The notes under the pieces are model-generated. The model had not been told where the DNA came from. It did no database searches and was given only the letters and a program-made list of their open reading frames with translations. From the NCBI GenBank assembly GCA_951213105.1, contig OX578138.1, forward strand, positions 96,563,114 to 96,627,113: DNA of 64,000 bases, given 5' to 3'. The stretch comes from Amaurobius ferox (taxonomy: Eukaryota; Arthropoda; Arachnida; Araneae; Amaurobiidae). Every line of letters begins with the position of its first letter. The first letter of the stretch is position 1. The translations under genes and the position numbers were made by a program. Of the stretch, positions 1 to 11,425 are shown piece by piece.

Positions 1-1
1 G

Positions 2-286
2 TATTTCAGAATTTGTGATAAAAGAAAAATTTTTAAATTTAAAATAAACTTCATTACACCTTGGTCAAGTAATTTACATAAAAATGTTTTTCGTAATATT
101 ATCATTAACCAATTAACTAGAAATAAACGTTTGAATAGTAGAGAGTATGATCAAAAGCATCACGATACAGAGTTTATAAAAGAAGCTGTAAAACACGGTT
201 ACCCCATGGGTTTTGTAATTAAAATACTTTCAGAATTCACTGGGTTAACTGTAACTGAATGTAAGGGCAAATATTTAAACAGTTGA
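2..286 (+). pseudogene. Partial Penelope-like coding remnant (tentative)
   Basis: A reading frame is open from the window edge to a TGA at 284-286 (about 94 residues), with no start inside the window. It is basic, and near its end has a histidine pair followed by an acidic/helical stretch and the motif HGYPMGFVIKIL. That recalls the linker after the reverse transcriptase core of Penelope-like elements, where an NGYP-type motif is common. No RT or GIY-YIG catalytic motif is visible, because upstream sequence is missing and no endonuclease follows. It could equally be a remnant of another retroelement. The assignment rests on motif memory only. Confidence 0.28.
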
Positions 287-550
287 AACATTGTCATTGA
301 ATAACGACGACTCGCGAGTATTGAGTATGGTTATTTGTGAAGTGGACTACAAGTTGGAGATTTATACATCGGACAGTTTGGTAAGATTTTTGGAATTTGT
401 TGAGACGGGTTATATCGGAACGTTCATTTGTAGGCACATTGAGTGAATTGCATAGTTTTTTCGTGTGTCATCCAAATTGTGTTTTTGAATTTTTACTGTG
501 GGTTTTTGCTGTTCGGTAATTGATGGTATTAAGGCCATTCCATGTATAAG

Positions 551-728
551 TATCGGCTTCCGGGAGTGTCGCCATGGCATAAAGCATTGCTTAACCGGAG
601 AGTGGGGGTCACAACTCCCTCCGGCCACTTGTGATACTTTTCGTTTTTCACATTCATATTTTGCTTTTCTGTACTTTGGTATTCTTTTTGGAAAATATAT
701 ATATATATATATACAGCTGATATGTTTC

Positions 729-798
<70 letters not shown>

Positions 799-1020
799 GC
801 ATATATATATATATCTGCATTCTTTCCCTTGCGATCCTGGTCGATTCCTATTTGTTTTCTTTGCACTTTTTCGAGTGTTTTTGATTTGACACATTTACGG
901 AAGTATGGCTTCTGCATGGCATTGGTACCGTGAGTGTTGCCCGGGCATAAAAGCAGTCTTTTAAACGGGAAAGAGGGGTCGCCATCCCCCTCTACCATTT
1001 TATGCCTTGCATTTGGTCAT
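551..1020. repeat. Two diverged ~100 bp modules, each followed by an AT microsatellite
   Basis: Segments at about 551-650 and 918-1015 share the order GTGTTGCC/GTGTCGCC, a GGCATAAA motif, GGAGAG/GGAAAGAGG, GGTC, a CTCC-rich stretch, and a CACTT/CATTT end. Each is followed by a long AT dinucleotide run. This looks like an old tandem duplication of unknown element type. The open frames here are mostly tyrosine/isoleucine runs encoded by the microsatellite and are not genes. Confidence 0.45.
693..817. repeat. AT dinucleotide microsatellite cluster
   Basis: The main uninterrupted AT run covers about 731-796, flanked by shorter AT runs at 693-712 and 800-815. A further run lies at 1047-1077. This is simple sequence and probably length-variable. 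Confidence 0.9.
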
Positions 1021-1044
1021 TTCCCCTCTTTTTCATATGAATCT

Positions 1045-1079
<35 letters not shown>

Positions 1080-2787
1080 GCAACGTTTTTACCGTTGATC
1101 ACTTGAAGAAAATTTTAGTTGTTATAACTATCGCTTTACTGTGCTCTTCAGCAAATAATAAATTTTGAGTATTTCTCTCATTAAAACCTGCAAGTTTTTT
1201 TTTTATTTGTTTAGTAGTTTGGTTCCAATTTGCCTGAACGTGTAGATTTTACTGAAATACGCGTAAATAAATTATTTATACTAATTTACATGAAATTTGC
1301 AAATATTAAATTTTACGATTTTGATCGTATAATTCTTTAACGTTTTAATTCTTACACATTAAAACGTATTAAGCTTCTTCACAAATTATAAATCTTCCTC
1401 AAATTTGCAACCATATGTATGGTATAACTAACTTTATTTGATCCCATATATTTTCAAAATTAGCAAGTTCTTACTGCCAGTGAAATTTATTGCTATTAGG
1501 TGAAAAGAACAACAAGTGCAACACCGACGCACCGATGATAGACTCTGCATAGTGTATTTCGGTATTTGTCAGTTAATCAACGGACACTGACAGATAGGGA
1601 ATAGGTGGGGCTTCTTTATAATTTACACGAATTCTCAGTCAGAAATATGATTTGAAACCTTGGATTTCTAGTATAACGCAGAACTATTTTAATAGAATTA
1701 TTTATTTTGATTAAATAATATTGCGACAGATTATAAATAACTCTTAAGAGATATAACAGTCACTCATTTACGGTTTTTACGATTTTTAATTCCCTTCTCC
1801 GAGGCAGGTGTCATAAACTGGTGGCCCTGAGCGGAGTTTTATATTTCCTGAGACATTTTCCGGATATTTCCTGTGAAATAAGTTCTCGGGCCACATTTTA
1901 TTTTGCTTGAGAACATAAAATTTTGGTGGGGATATCACATAATTTCCTTTAGATTAAAAAATATTTTTCTTACTTTCTTTCTCGCTTTCACGTGACATTC
2001 ATTTCAGTTTCATGGTGCAAAATAAGACACACATTTATTACAACAAGATTATTTACAAATATAAATTTTACTCGGAGCTACCCAGTATTTAAAGCAAGAA
2101 TCATTTGAATTATTTTATTCAATTCATTTAAAGAAGCGTAGTCGCACTCTGCTCACTTTTTAAAATAAAATATAAAATTAACTGCTGTGCAAACAGCACA
2201 GGAAAAATATTATGTTATCTGTATCGTTTACTAGAAATTCCTGAAAACCCGACAATGCTTTTACAGAAAATACGTCATTGCTTCCCATAATACCGGATAG
2301 GTCGTGACGCCAGTTGCAACGTACAGTGCTTAGCTGGCGGAATTAAAACTATCAATGACTGAAAGCATGTTGATGACCGCCGCATACTTGTCTAGAGTAG
2401 GACTTACCAGATTTTCGACCTCGTTGTTGTCGAGCGGCATATTGCCATGACACGTGATATGACAGTCTGAGGAGCCGTCTCATGAAACAGCCAGTCACCT
2501 CTAGTTATGCTGTAAGACAATCTGACGGCTCGCTTGTCCGTCGAAGTCAAAGATATTCTAAAGCCGAATGTTTTGCCTATACCGCCTAAGTGTCATTAAC
2601 CAACAAGACAACGCTTGACCACACACTGCACGACTTTCTTAATAATGCCTTCGAGGATTTAATACCGACCCATAGCCATCCAGGTCTTCAGACCTATCAC
2701 CAATAAAACACGTCCGGGACATCATTCCTGTCCATTAGAGAGCTGCACGAGGAATGGAAAAATTTATTATTGGTACACATTTTAAAA
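1021..2787. other. No gene recognised; AT-rich sequence
   Basis: Apart from the AT run at 1047-1077, the segment holds no long frame or clear repeat. A less AT-rich patch at about 2280-2690 has a short open stretch on the plus strand but no motif I recognise. It may be decayed transposon sequence. Confidence 0.5.
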
Positions 2788-3717
2788 ATCTGATGTGGGC
2801 AACACATGACTTCCCTTATATAATGCAATGAATTTACAACTTTTATAGTTAAAAAAATGTTATTCTTATAGTAGATATTTATACTCTTTCCAAGATATTG
2901 AATTTTCTTCAATTAGTCGTTATTTTCATTGATCTAGCGTCATTTTTATCCATTTGCCGTTATTTTAGTTAATTTGGCAACATTTAAAAAAGTCGCCAAG
3001 TTGGCGACATTCCGCTAAATTTGTCGCCAAAATACCGCCAAGCGTTATGGATGGAGAAATATGTTATTCTTACAGCAGATAAATGACTGTTGGCGTTCAA
3101 ATACAAAAGTATTACTCAAAGTATCTTTTCTCGTGAATAGAACGAGTTAGATCCACGAGAATGATGTCACCACATTTATCGCATAATATTACATTTGAAA
3201 AGTGAACATGTTTCATAACAGTTAATATATTTTTTTAATTTGTGGGATTTTTTGATAAATTTATTTCTAAAATGTACGATATCTCGAGAACGGTTCATGC
3301 TAGCATTCTAAAGTGTATATCAATCGTTTTCAAAAGAAAAATTACATAAAAAATGTCTATTTGCGTAACATTGTTAAACGTTTTGATTTTTTGATAATAT
3401 TTTCAAAATTTCACTTGAAAATTTAGAGGGTTCTAAACATTCGATTGTGTTTTAAAACAATAGGCTTTCAGTATTGACGGATTCTGATTTTTGTACCAAA
3501 TTTCAATCAAATCGTTCAATTTGTTCGTCAGATATCGTCTCCACAGGCACACACAAACACATACTTTCACACACACCCACACACGCTGACATCATCTCAA
3601 AAATGTTCGATTCTTGATCAGGGATGCTTGAAACGTGCTCTTCCGTCGAAAACTCGAATTCGAATTTTGGACCCCGTCACAATACTTTCCTTATACATTA
3701 TGTATATAAGGAAAGTG
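2788..3717 (+). mobile_element. TCTGATG element, full-length copy
   Basis: This is a non-coding ~930 bp repeat of the family seen throughout the window. The left end starts ATCTGATGTGGGCAACACAT and is followed by a TTCCCTTATATAATG block. The centre has the perfect dyad GTCGCCAAGTTGGCGAC at 2992-3008. The right part has an (AC)-rich microsatellite (~3545-3590), a long near-palindrome at 3645-3672 and a terminal hairpin at ~3684-3716 that repeats the ACTTTCCTTATA motif of the left end in inverted form. There is no transposase. Subterminal inverted repeats, a 3' hairpin and an internal microsatellite fit non-autonomous Helentron-type elements (HINEs), but the class is my inference. Confidence 0.75.
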
Positions 3718-4452
3718 ATAAATATCCTTTGTGTGTATCTGTACGGAACCTGCATTAATGTTATTTTTAAAAACATATGCCCCCCAACATTAAGTAACAA
3801 TAGAGCAGTGAAAAAACACTGTTGCTCAAAAAATGCAGACCCAGTCTTGCTTTGAAACTAATAAATCTTTCATTTTTTTAAATTTTCCATTTTTTTCCGA
3901 ACCGCATCAATTCGCGTATAACTGAAACTGTGGATACTGAATTATACTGTGGATCCAGGGGCACGAGTGTAAATGTATTGCACAAACATGCACTTACAGA
4001 CGATACGCTGATAATAAAGTATTCGTATTCTAGATTGTTAGAAACGTGTGGATCCAACGAAATCACTCATTTGAATTTTTTACCCCATTCCAATACCTTT
4101 TATATACTTCAGTTACTGTATATGGTATGAAAAGCAAAAACCAAGTTTACTTAGATTTAATTGCTTTAAAATATTTTCAATGGATCGCTTAAGAATAATT
4201 AATTACAATCAAAATTCGCTCAGAAACTGCTGTAATAAAAAAACTATAATGTAAAACACATGGTTACAATTCAGCCTATCTTAAATTTCAGAAGTTAACC
4301 GGTCTCGACATTAAAAAATCCCTCTTCGCGAACGTAAGGGCAAAATTGCCCTTGTGACGTCATGTGCCCATGTTCTATTGAGTGGCACTGTCCTGACCGC
4401 CCAAACATGTCCCTTACGTATTCGGGTATATTGGTTGGTTTGGGTCGAAGAC
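3718..4452. other. No gene recognised
   Basis: AT-rich sequence with two overlapping short open frames on opposite strands at 3878-4130 and no motif. A slightly GC-richer patch at 4315-4450 ends at the target site of the truncated Jockey copy that follows. Confidence 0.5.
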
Positions 4453-4463
4453 GAAGTAGAAGA

Positions 4464-4812
4464 GGTTTAACTTTGATATTCGGTACTAGGAACGTCCCAC
4501 CTTAATCAGTTGATATTAACGAAAACTCGCGATCTTTGGTTTTCTACAAAATGTTTAAAATCCTAAACTGCTAAAATGCTAGGTTACCCTCAGATCTGCA
4601 TCAACCCCCCAAACTGCTTAAACTCTTAATGTGCAACAAACTGCCACACTAGGAGCTAGGACAAATAATAAAAACAGTAAATCAAAAACCTCGAACCTCC
4701 AACTATGGACCAATGAAATAATGTCACAGTATGAAGATAAGAACCACACCTAGAGATTGGAGATTAAAGGCGCTTCGCGCCTGGTGCTCTGTTCTGGACG
4801 AAACTCTATGAA
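4464..4812 (+). mobile_element. 5'-truncated Jockey-clade copy (3' UTR only)
   Basis: This 349 bp segment aligns with the last codons of ORF2 and the whole 3' UTR of the Jockey element at 28732-32000. Shared landmarks are AAAACTCGCGA, a CTGCATCAACCCCCCAAACT block, a GCAACAAACTGCCACACTAG block, and the terminal GGAGATTAAAGGCGCTTCGC plus CTGGTGCTCTGT. It is flanked by an 11-bp direct repeat GAAGTAGAAGA at 4453-4463 and 4813-4823, a normal target-site duplication for target-primed reverse transcription. It fixes the 3' terminus of the family and shows that this family also inserts at unrelated targets. Confidence 0.85.
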
Positions 4813-4823
4813 GAAGTAGAAGA

Positions 4824-5427
4824 ATTTGCAAATGTGAGAAGTGAAATTCTTCTTTGGGTGATGGCAACTTTTCTCCTACCTTTAGTCACGTATGCTATTT
4901 TATTTTACTTCAGATACCAAACTCATACATAAACACATGCATACACACGCAACTTGCTTGACTAGGGAGATCGTGTTAGTAGAATATATCTAAATTTGTC
5001 TTATTGGTTATTTTTAATTAACAGGAAAATAAAATATTTACTTTCATTAAAATGTATACACGAGTTTTTTTAAGAAAAAATATTATGTATATTTCCCTTC
5101 TGGCTCTCATATATATTGCAGAACTTGCTAGTAAATGTACACATTTTTAGAACGCTAGTTAGTAACTACGGAAAAATGAATGGTAGTGTATAGTCACTTA
5201 AACTGCACTTTATCAAATATAATCTTTAAATGTAACTTATTATTCAAGTGTTCCAAATAACTTATTTTCATCACAGAGATAAATTTCTACGTTTAATGGA
5301 TTGAGTTTGCAAAATTTTTTTTGCCTTTATCGTCAGTTTATCATTAGTCGCTACGGTAAATATAATGTCCTTCTGTCCTTACGTTCCTTCGCATTCTACT
5401 ACGCAAGTTGTTTATTTACGCTAGTGT
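4824..5427. other. No gene recognised
   Basis: AT-rich sequence without long frames. The 73-residue frame at 5301-5522 runs into the SINE that follows and has no recognisable domain. Confidence 0.5.
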
Positions 5428-5602
5428 CCATGATCTGTTTAGACGGGAGACTAGTTGAAGAGGAATCCACAAAGACCATGCCATCCTTCCCTCTACCACT
5501 AACCTCTAGGAAGAACTTATAAACCGCACATTTAATGTGGCAGAACTGGAAATCGAACTCAGGTCGTCCGATTGCAATTCTCGCTCGCTTAAAGCTGAGT
5601 TA
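5428..5602 (-). mobile_element. tRNA-headed SINE sharing the 5S-SINE body
   Basis: Read on the minus strand, it begins with a tRNA-like head: GGTAACTCAGC as an A-box-like motif and GAGTTCGATTTCC as a B-box-like motif. The body then contains TTAAATGTGCGG, TAGAGGTTAGTGGTAGAGGG and CTTTGTGGATTCC. The body aligns with that of the 5S-headed SINE at 17706-18087 (GAGAGGTTGCTGGTAGGGG, CCCTGTGGATGCC). The tail motif is degraded. No clear target duplication was found. Confidence 0.6.
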
Positions 5603-5632
5603 CCCCCCCCCCCCCCACACACACACACACAT
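5603..5632. repeat. C15 homopolymer followed by (AC)n
   Basis: A run of about 15 C followed directly by about 7 AC units, at the 5' side of the minus-strand SINE head. Confidence 0.9.
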
Positions 5633-5677
5633 TTTCAGATGGATGTAGGATGCAAATGGATTCAGACAGCTTCACAG

Positions 5678-5800
5678 AGTTCACTTTGACGATAAGAGCT
5701 AACGATTACGTCCCAGTGCCTCATCGGTAGATTGTCGGCTGGCCAGTTCGAAGCTCCGTGGTTTGATTCCCGGTTGAGACATTAAGATTTATCACAACTT
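5678..5800 (+). repeat. tRNA-head repeat, head only
   Basis: The segment has the leader AGTTCACTTTGACGATAAG, then a tRNA-like part with GCCTCATCGGTAGA (A-box-like) and GGTTTGATTCCCGG (B-box-like). The same leader plus head occurs at 13387, 14557, 56879 and 57341. It does not look like a functional tRNA: there is no clean acceptor stem or anticodon arm. It is a tRNA-derived SINE head. Confidence 0.6.
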
Positions 5801-6549
5801 TGAGCAAACATGTATATCACTTAAATATTTTTCAATAAATATGAAACTAAAAGTATCCGATTTTAAAATCAAGGAAAATGTAACATTTAGCACAAAATGA
5901 ATAATGAAATGATATTTAAATTAAACACTGTTGCACTGCGATAAAATTGGTATTTACAGGACACATTATTTTCAGTTTTCACTTTTTGGGGGATAAATGC
6001 GTTAAAAGTTCTTGTGCTGTGAGATAAAATTCAAATTTATGCGGGTCTTAAAATATGCTTTATCGACCAAATTCATTACTCATACAAAAGCCGTTTCAAA
6101 GTTTTCGCAAAAAAATATATTCAGAGCCTAAAGTTACCCAAAACGAACAATTTTAATCTGAAAGTATATGGTAAGTGAGGCCAACAAAACATTTGCAGAA
6201 ATACATACAAAAATTGCAGAATAGTTTTCCTAATATTCTTTAACAATCAAGTGTCACATGCATATGATATTTTCTGAAAGTAAATTTTTCTATTTTTAGA
6301 ATCACAAAACATAGCAATTGGGGTAGCTTCAATTCAAAGGCGGCAACTAGGTACGACTGGCATCGTTGATCACAGGTGAGCGTGTCATTAGTGTCAATCA
6401 CGTATTATCAACGGCGTTTAATAATAAGTTAAATAAAATTACATCTTAACATCTGCAATAAATGTGTTGCATATGAGATCAATCGATTTTGAAACAATTT
6501 CTGTGCTAACCTTTGCTTATGAATAGTAAAAAAAAAATAATTTAAATAT
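5801..6549. other. No gene recognised
   Basis: AT-rich sequence with no repeat seen elsewhere in the window and no long frame. Confidence 0.5.
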
Positions 6550-6835
6550 TAGAATCCTCTTCTTCAACCCAGACCGTCCGATCTACCCAAAAGTGTAAGG
6601 TTTCTGTTTGGCAGGCCGGCCCACTGCCACCCGATTTAGACCGGAACCCGTGAGGGCGGCATCCATAGGGAACACACCTTTCTTTCCCTACGACCAACCT
6701 TTCGGACCTAAGGATTTAACGTGTCAGAACTCCAGGTTAACACTGGTATAGTATTGATAGGGCCAGGAAACGGACTCGAGCAATACGAGTGCAATCCCCG
6801 TCCCTTAACAACTAGGAAATCCCGTCTCATACATC
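6550..6835 (-). mobile_element. tRNA-headed SINE, same body and tail as 5S-SINE
   Basis: On the minus strand the element ends with the tail CGGACGGTCTGGGTTGAAG, which on the plus strand reads AACCCAGACCGTCCG near 6567. Upstream is the body GGTCTAAATCGGGTGGCAGT and GGTTGGTCGTAGGG. The 5' part is a degenerate tRNA-like head with GCTCGAGTCCG as B-box-like motif. Its order matches the 5S-SINE at 17706-18087 except for the head. It lies next to another copy of the family at 6842-7135. Confidence 0.65.
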
Positions 6836-6841
6836 ACTTAA

Positions 6842-7135
6842 TCTTCTTTTTTGACCCAAATCGTCCGTCCTACCCGATAGAGTAAGGCATCTGCTTAGAC
6901 GGCCAGGAAATGCCACCCAATTTACGCCGCAACCCAGTGGTGGCGACATTCACAGGGACTGACTCTCACTCCTCTACCATCAAAATCACGGAAGGACTTG
7001 CAGACCCAGATATTTAACGCACCCGTACTCCGCGTGAACATGGAAACAGTTTAGGTAGAGTCATTAATCGAACTCGGATCGTCCGACTGAAATCAGAGGG
7101 AATGAGGAATAATTGAACCACTGGACTGCCCCACC
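6842..7135 (-). mobile_element. tRNA-headed SINE, third copy
   Basis: On the minus strand it starts with GGGGCAGTCCAGTGGTTC and CCGAGTTCGATTA (A/B-box-like). The body follows with TTCACGCGGAGTACGG and GTTAAATAT, AAGTCCTTCCG and GTCCCTGTGAATG, then a tail ending in CGGACGATTTGGGTC. GCGGAGTACG is also found just after the 5S head at 17895-17910, so the body common to tRNA- and 5S-headed copies begins near there. Confidence 0.65.
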
Positions 7136-7189
7136 CCTATATATAAATTTATCTGTATTATGGAGCATTTCTAAGAGAATAGTGCAAAT

Positions 7190-7978
7190 ATTTTACTTTC
7201 TCTGCAATACATGGTAATGTATAGGGAAACTATTGGAATCATGCCGAAAATCGCAACTCGAGTTTTCCACGGATCTACACGTTTCGAGACCTCTAGAATA
7301 CGAAAAAACCATTTTTAGCGTGACGTCTGTGTGTGTGTCTGTCTGTGTGTCTGTGTGTCTGTCTGTGTGTCTGTCTGTGCAGATTTTGTATCCACTCTAA
7401 CTCAAAAACTAATGTACCGAATTTCACAAAATTTTGTAGGTAAGTCACTTGTTGCCGGGGCTGGTGCTGATTAGTTTTGGGTACGATTCGGAATAAAAGA
7501 ACCCGCCTTTTTTGTGAAATGGCCCGCAAAAGCTTGTATCCACTGTATCTGAAAAACTAATGGAACGAATTTCACAAAATTCAGTAGATGTGTCACGTAT
7601 AGGTCACCCTGGTGCTGATTAGATTTTCGTGCGATTCAAAAAAAAATAACCCGCCTTTTTTTGCAAAATGGCCCGCAAAAATTGCCAAAATCTAAAATAA
7701 AAACCTGGGTATACTGAAATATATCCATTAAATGCTAATGTAATACGTAATTCTTAACGACGAAAAGAATAAGACCAACCCCACTACACTAGGACTAGCC
7801 GTTCTCGAGATATTTTAGATTTTCTTACTTTCCCTACACCACCTTTGAAAATAAGTCCGGTTATTGAATGAGAACGAAAATTGAATTAAAAGTGAAATAA
7901 ATTTAATTAAAATAAAGAGAACGTTAATATAAGTCTGCAGGGAAAGTCATGTGCTGCTCACATCAGATTTTTTAATTT
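7190..7978 (-). mobile_element. Diverged TCTGATG element
   Basis: On the minus strand the left end reads TCTGATGTGAGCAGCACATG plus ACTTTCCC, at ~7940-7975. The opposite end at ~7200-7260 carries a hairpin around TACATGGTAATGTATAGGG and a fragment of the ACTCGAGTTTTC palindrome. Between them are a (TGTCTG) microsatellite at 7325-7380 and two ~150 bp repeats with the motifs AAAACTAATG, ACCGAATTTCACAAAAT and CCCGCCTTTTTT at ~7380-7680. It is the same architecture as the main family with a different centre. Confidence 0.6.
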
Positions 7979-8281
7979 TAGTTTTGCTGACATTTGTGCA
8001 TCAATCTACGCTATACGCCAGTATGACTACTCGATTACGCCGACCAGACGCTCACCAGCTGAAGTGACTTCAAAAGTGTCATCTGCTATATTGTGATTTC
8101 CAATCTCAATGTAACATTGCAGTTTTAAAAGAGGAAGTAGACCTGAGAAGACAGTCCCTCATGCAGTGAGGCAATAACTATAACGTTCCCTTTAACGCAG
8201 CTGTACCGGACATGGTTTCGAAAAAGAAAGGGGACTTCTCAATTTCAAGTCAGTATCAGGTGGTTTGACTAACGGAAGGGG

Positions 8282-8424
8282 GTTGTTGTTGAAACCCAGA
8301 CCGTCCGACCTACCAGAAAGGTGTAAGGTAACAGTTTGGACAGCCGGGAAGTAAACGGAAGGGGTTGAAGACCCAGACCGTCCGGCTCGCCCTGAGGACT
8401 TGAGCAACCATTTGGACGGCCGGA
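8282..8424 (-). mobile_element. Two 5'-truncated SINE tails inserted at one target
   Basis: Minus-strand SINE tails occupy 8282-8353 (72 bp) and 8365-8424 (60 bp). Each carries the tail motifs ACCCAGACCGTCCG and GACRGCCGG as read on the plus strand. The target AACGGAAGGGG occurs three times, at 8271-8281, 8354-8364 and 8425-8435, once on each side of and once between the insertions. This implies two separate insertions with the same target duplication. Confidence 0.75.
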
Positions 8425-8435
8425 AACGGAAGGGG

Positions 8436-9026
8436 TTGAACTTCCTGACCTGAGAGGTCAATTCATGTCACTGGGACCATGGGAAAATTCTCGTGAGAAC
8501 TTTCAACGCCTTAAAAGAGGAGACTTGATATCTTATATTTCAGGGGGGGGGGCCTTGACCAATAATATAGCCGGAGGGCGTAGCTGTTAATTTACTTGGC
8601 CAATTATGGACAGGGGCGCCTTGTAAAGGGGGAAGAGACAGAGAGCAACTTGGCACTTTAAAATTTGGAAATCGAGAACTTGAATTGTGGCGGTGCGAAC
8701 GAAGGGTCGCAAGAGCGACAAGTGAAGAGTGAACTCGGCGGTATTGTGCCACGACGACGAGCCGACAAGTCCGAGGTCTTTCGGTAATGACAGAGGTAGG
8801 ACAATTCTATACATATTTTTACATGATGGCTTCTATTTGACTCTCTTAACCCTCCACGTAAGGTTAGCCTGAGCCATAAGACAATGGCATGTAAGATTAG
8901 TGCTATAATGCACCTGGATAGGTTATAACTGTAAAATTCATATTTTGATGAGAGAATGAAGGCAATTTAAAATATCTTAAATAATGCATTACACTAAGGA
9001 TGTTGGTATGTGAATTACAGATGTTA
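8436..9026. other. No gene recognised; less AT-rich patch
   Basis: Overlapping minus-strand frames of 70-75 residues at 8540-8814 lack domains. A G run lies at 8544-8552. The sequence is more balanced in base composition than its surroundings but matches nothing I recognise. Confidence 0.4.
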
Positions 9027-9172
9027 AAATGCTAAATGAGGTTTTATCTTAATAAATATTTTTGTTATTGTTTTAAATGCTAAATGAGATTTTATCTTAA
9101 TAAATATTTTTGTTATTGTTTCAAATGCTAAATGAGGTTTTATCTTAATAAATATTTTTGTTATTGTTTTAA
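9027..9172. repeat. 48-bp tandem repeat, 3 copies
   Basis: GCTAAATGAG begins at 9031, 9079 and 9127, an exact 48 bp spacing. The copies are nearly identical, differing at single positions (AGG/AGA, TTTT/TTTC). Confidence 0.95.
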
Positions 9173-9390
9173 ATTAAGTCTCTTCATTTTAATTACTTGT
9201 ATTATGTATTTTTTAACTTACTGCACACACTTTACGTGAACGGCCTACTTAGCGTCCTTACTGGACGTGTGGTTTTACACATAACATCATCGTCGAAAAC
9301 TGCGCCGTTTGTGGCCCTATTCGGATAAAATGAATTGCATTTTTTTGTATAACAAAACTGTATAATTTGCCCTCTCAATAGATTAAAAAA

Positions 9391-10310
9391 TCTGATGTGG
9401 GCAACACATGACTTTCCTTATATAATGCAATGAATTTACTACTTTGACAGTAAAAAAAAATAGGTTTTTCTTATAGTAGATACTAATATTCTTTCCAAGA
9501 TATTGAATTTTCGACAATTGGTCGTCATTTTCATTGATTTAGAGTCATTTTTATCCAATTGGCGAGATTTTCGTTAATTTGGCAACACTTCAAAAAGTCG
9601 CCAAGTTGGCGACATTCCGTCAAATTCGTCGCCAAAATCTCGCCAAGCGTTATGGACGAAGAAATAAGTTATTCTTACAGCAGATAAATGACTATTGGCG
9701 TTCAAATACAAAAATATTACTCAAAATTACTTAATACCACATTTCTTATGCAATTTTTCATTAGAAAACGGACATAAATTTTAGAACGCTAACATGAACC
9801 GTTCTCGAGATATTGTACATTTTTCAAAAAAATTATCAAAAAGTCATATAAAATAAAAATAAAAAATATTTCCTACTGAGAAACATGTTCATTTTTCATA
9901 TGTAATATCATGCGATAAATTGGGTGACATCATTCTCGTGGATCTAGCTCGTTCCATTCATGAAAAAAGATACTTTGAGTAATACTTTTGTATTTGAACG
10001 CCAATAGTCATTTATCTGCTGTAAGAATAACTTATTTCTTAGTGCATAACGCTTCGCGAGATTTTGGCGACGAATTTGGCGGACTGTCGCCAACTTGTCG
10101 ACTTTTTGAAATGTTGCCAAATTAACGAAAATCTCGCCAAATGGATAAAAATGACTCTAAATCAACGAAAATGACGACTAATTGTCGAAAATTCAATATC
10201 TTCGGAAGAATATACGTATCTACCATAAGAAAAACCTATTTTTTTTACTGTAAAAGTAGTAAATTCATTACATTATATAAGGAAAGTCATGTGTTGCCCA
10301 CATCAGATTT
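9391..10310. mobile_element. TCTGATG element, inverted (fold-back) composite
   Basis: Both ends are left ends of the family facing outward: TCTGATGTGGGCAACACATG at 9391 on the plus strand and the same sequence on the minus strand ending at 10310. About 335 bp of the plus-strand copy, including the dyad at 9597-9613, is joined near 9725 to ~585 bp of a minus-strand copy. No right end is present, so the structure is a large imperfect palindrome. Confidence 0.8.
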
Positions 10311-11089
10311 TTTTTCATTCATTTTATGGCAATAATTATTACATTTCGATATTCAAATTTTATTTCATCTCCACTGATTCCTTGCTTCTTAAAGAAATAT
10401 ACATTTGCATCCCAAAATCCTCAAAAATATAAATATCGAATATGATTTCGCATTGTTACGCCTTGGAGCGCATTAAAAACCTCTTATTTGCATTGCAAAA
10501 TCTGAGATTATTATTGACGCATTAGAACTTATAAATATTTATTTATACTTTTAAGAACTAAGTAATAATGGATACCGCAGAAACTGAAAGGTATTAAAGG
10601 AAAATTGAAGTTTGAGAAATATGGGGTATATGAAGATTGGTTATGCATTATTCCCCGTAACTTTGAAGAAATTTGAATATTTTTAAGAAGTTCCATGATG
10701 AAAGTCACAACATTGATTTAAATATTTAGAGTTCTTTTATATCAATTTAGGATGGTCATGCACATAATTTAATGCGTGTGTTCCAAATCCATTTTAATTT
10801 GGGTAATGCGTATTTCATTAAGTGACAAATAACTCATTAATGTGCGAAAGTATACTGTAAGTAATTTAATTTCATTCTTTTTCGTATTCAAAATTTTTTA
10901 TGGTCTCCAAACTCTTCATTAACGTATTTCCTTATATATGGAGAATATCTGATGTGGACAGCACAAGACTTCCCTGCACAATACAATGATTTGACTCTTT
11001 TTACGGTTTCAGTGGTGTGAAATATATGTGGTAGAATGTTTTTGGCACTGAATTAACTTCATATAAATTGAAATTTGGCGCTTTTATCA
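10311..11089. other. No gene; one isolated TCTGATG-like head
   Basis: AT-rich sequence. At 10945-11000 a diverged left end (ATCTGATGTGGACAGCACA, then ACTTCCC) is followed by no body, so a decayed or 3'-truncated copy is likely. Nothing else is recognised. Confidence 0.5.
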
Positions 11090-11425
11090 ACTTATTAATG
11101 CAAAGAAAAAAACCTCTTGATATTCACGTGGCACTTGTCTGTAATTAACATTACGTTAAATAGTTGAATGTTAGCTAATTCTACTAAAAATCTTAAAATA
11201 TCTATTGCAAAAGCTTTCATTTCTTATTAATCCAAAGAAAAAATCTATTGATATTCACGTGGCACTTGTCTTTAATTAACATTACGTTAAATAGTTGAAT
11301 ATTAGCTAATTCTACTAAAAATCTTAAAAAATCTATTGCAAAAGGTTTCATTTCTTATTATTCCAAAGAAAAACACCTATTCATATTCATGTGGCACTTG
11401 TCTTAAATTAACATTACGTTAATAA
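11090..11425. repeat. ~131-bp tandem repeat, about 2.5 copies
   Basis: The anchor GATATTCACGTGGCACTTGT begins at 11119 and 11250, and a variant at 11382, giving spacings of 131 and 132 bp. Units are rich in TTAACATTACGTTAA and run on from the isolated head at 10945. Confidence 0.85.

Noticed and set aside
410..998. Open frames of 114-136 residues on both strands
   Set aside because: Mostly Tyr/Ile runs produced by AT microsatellites; no domain and no conserved start.
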